Assembly (NCBI GenBank): GCA_035295985.1
Contig: DATHBT010000327.1
Location: 1 to 31,970 of the forward strand
Origin: JAIVGV01 sp035295985
Lineage (GTDB): Bacteria; Acidobacteriota; Blastocatellia; Pyrinomonadales; Pyrinomonadaceae
Direction: 5' to 3'
Length of the DNA stretch: 31,970 nt
Shown piece after piece: positions 31,745 through 31,970 of the stretch; the first letter of the stretch is position 1, and each line of letters begins with the position of its first letter. Below the pieces are notes generated by a model. It saw nothing but the letters and a program-made list of their open reading frames with translations. It ran no database searches and was not told the origin of the DNA. The position numbers and the translations under genes are program-made.

Positions 31745-31970
31745 GGCGCGACCCTCCGGATGTCCGTTCGCGCGCCCTCCAGATCCGCGAAGTAGCGCAC
31801 CAGCATCCCGCCCGCCCCCTCGAGCCGGTAGCCGGCGCTCGCCCGCATGTCCGAAAGCGGCGTGAAGTCCCGCGCAAAGGCGGGCAGGGCGGCCTCGACT
31901 GTCTGCAAGGTCCAGGGCTGCCCGACCAGCGCCGCCTCGACATGGGCGGCGCGCTTGGGGGTCGCCGCCA
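31741..31970 (-). CDS. xdhA: C-terminal end of XdhA-type xanthine dehydrogenase small subunit (partial)
   Basis: The last 75 codons of a gene cut by the window edge. The reading frame runs from 31968 to a TGA at 31743-31741. It gives ATPKRAAHVEAALVGQPW, then TLQTVEAALPAFARDFTPLS, then DMRASAGYRLEGAGGMLVRY. This is the CO_deh_flav_C end of the fused Fe-S/FAD XdhA subunit, in which 'DFTPLSDMRASAGYR' is strongly conserved. The stop overlaps the ATG of the large subunit (ATGA), the usual xdhA-xdhB arrangement. The 5' part is not in the window, so I cannot say whether the full N-terminal Fe-S domain is present. It is odd that stand-alone Fe-S and FAD subunits also follow in the same operon. Confidence 0.82.
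   Translation of the reverse strand, partial: AATPKRAAHVEAALVGQPWTLQTVEAALPAFARDFTPLSDMRASAGYRLEGAGGMLVRYFADLEGARTDIRRVAP

Noticed and set aside
1..31970. tRNA, rRNA, CRISPR arrays, insertion-sequence transposases and prophage genes
   Set aside because: I looked for these and found no supported example. The only mobile-like signals are the palindromic intergenic repeats.

Overview
The window is GC-rich throughout. It encodes a leishmanolysin-like secreted protease carrying PPC and DUF4214-type regions, M16 peptidase pairs, and long palindromic intergenic repeats of the 'CACAGAGGCACAGAG' and 'GTAGGGGCGGGG' types. Together these suggest an Acidobacteriota genome, most likely class Blastocatellia. 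That placement is an inference from gene families and repeats, because no rRNA or other phylogenetic marker is present. Most of the long overlapping frames are antisense or out-of-frame shadows of GC-rich genes.

Region 1 (1-7203) starts with an EamA/DMT exporter. It continues with two tandem paralogous HxD...H iron/2-oxoglutarate-type oxygenases, a convergent TauD/SyrP-like (HxE...H) oxygenase, and a 775-residue fusion of an ATP-grasp ligase to a PLP-dependent (DAP/ornithine type, fold III) decarboxylase. The fusion is followed 6 bases later by a transglutaminase-like Cys-His-Asp protein. This looks like an uncharacterised small-molecule or amino-acid-conjugate pathway: activate, ligate, decarboxylate, hydroxylate, transfer and possibly export. 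It is one of the two best candidates for a new system.

Region 2 (7204-20010) is mostly housekeeping and secreted hydrolases. It holds a Mug-type DNA glycosylase, the leishmanolysin-like protease, an exported M20 amidohydrolase and a small metzincin-like protease without a signal peptide. It also holds nicotinate phosphoribosyltransferase, an SDR oxidoreductase, a membrane-anchored endonuclease/exonuclease/phosphatase-fold protein, and an M16 peptidase pair (active subunit plus inactive-type subunit) with overlapping stop and start.

Region 3 (20011-23975) has a citrate-lyase/aldolase-like protein (DUF6986 type). After it comes a three-gene unit with a strong extended -10 promoter and Shine-Dalgarno: a 121-residue protein resembling EACC1-type effector-associated components, a 491-residue HExxH zincin-like protein whose start overlaps the previous stop, and a DUF952 protein. 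The first two are the second candidate new system, possibly conflict or defence related.

Region 4 (23962-31970, minus strand) is a compact purine-degradation operon. In transcription order it runs: the C-terminal end of an XdhA-type small subunit (cut by the window edge), the molybdopterin large subunit, a stand-alone 2Fe-2S subunit, a stand-alone FAD subunit, allantoinase, allantoicase, OHCU decarboxylase, 5-hydroxyisourate hydrolase, and a PuuD urate hydroxylase lacking its usual cytochrome c domain. Together they would take hypoxanthine/xanthine through urate to ureidoglycolate and urea.
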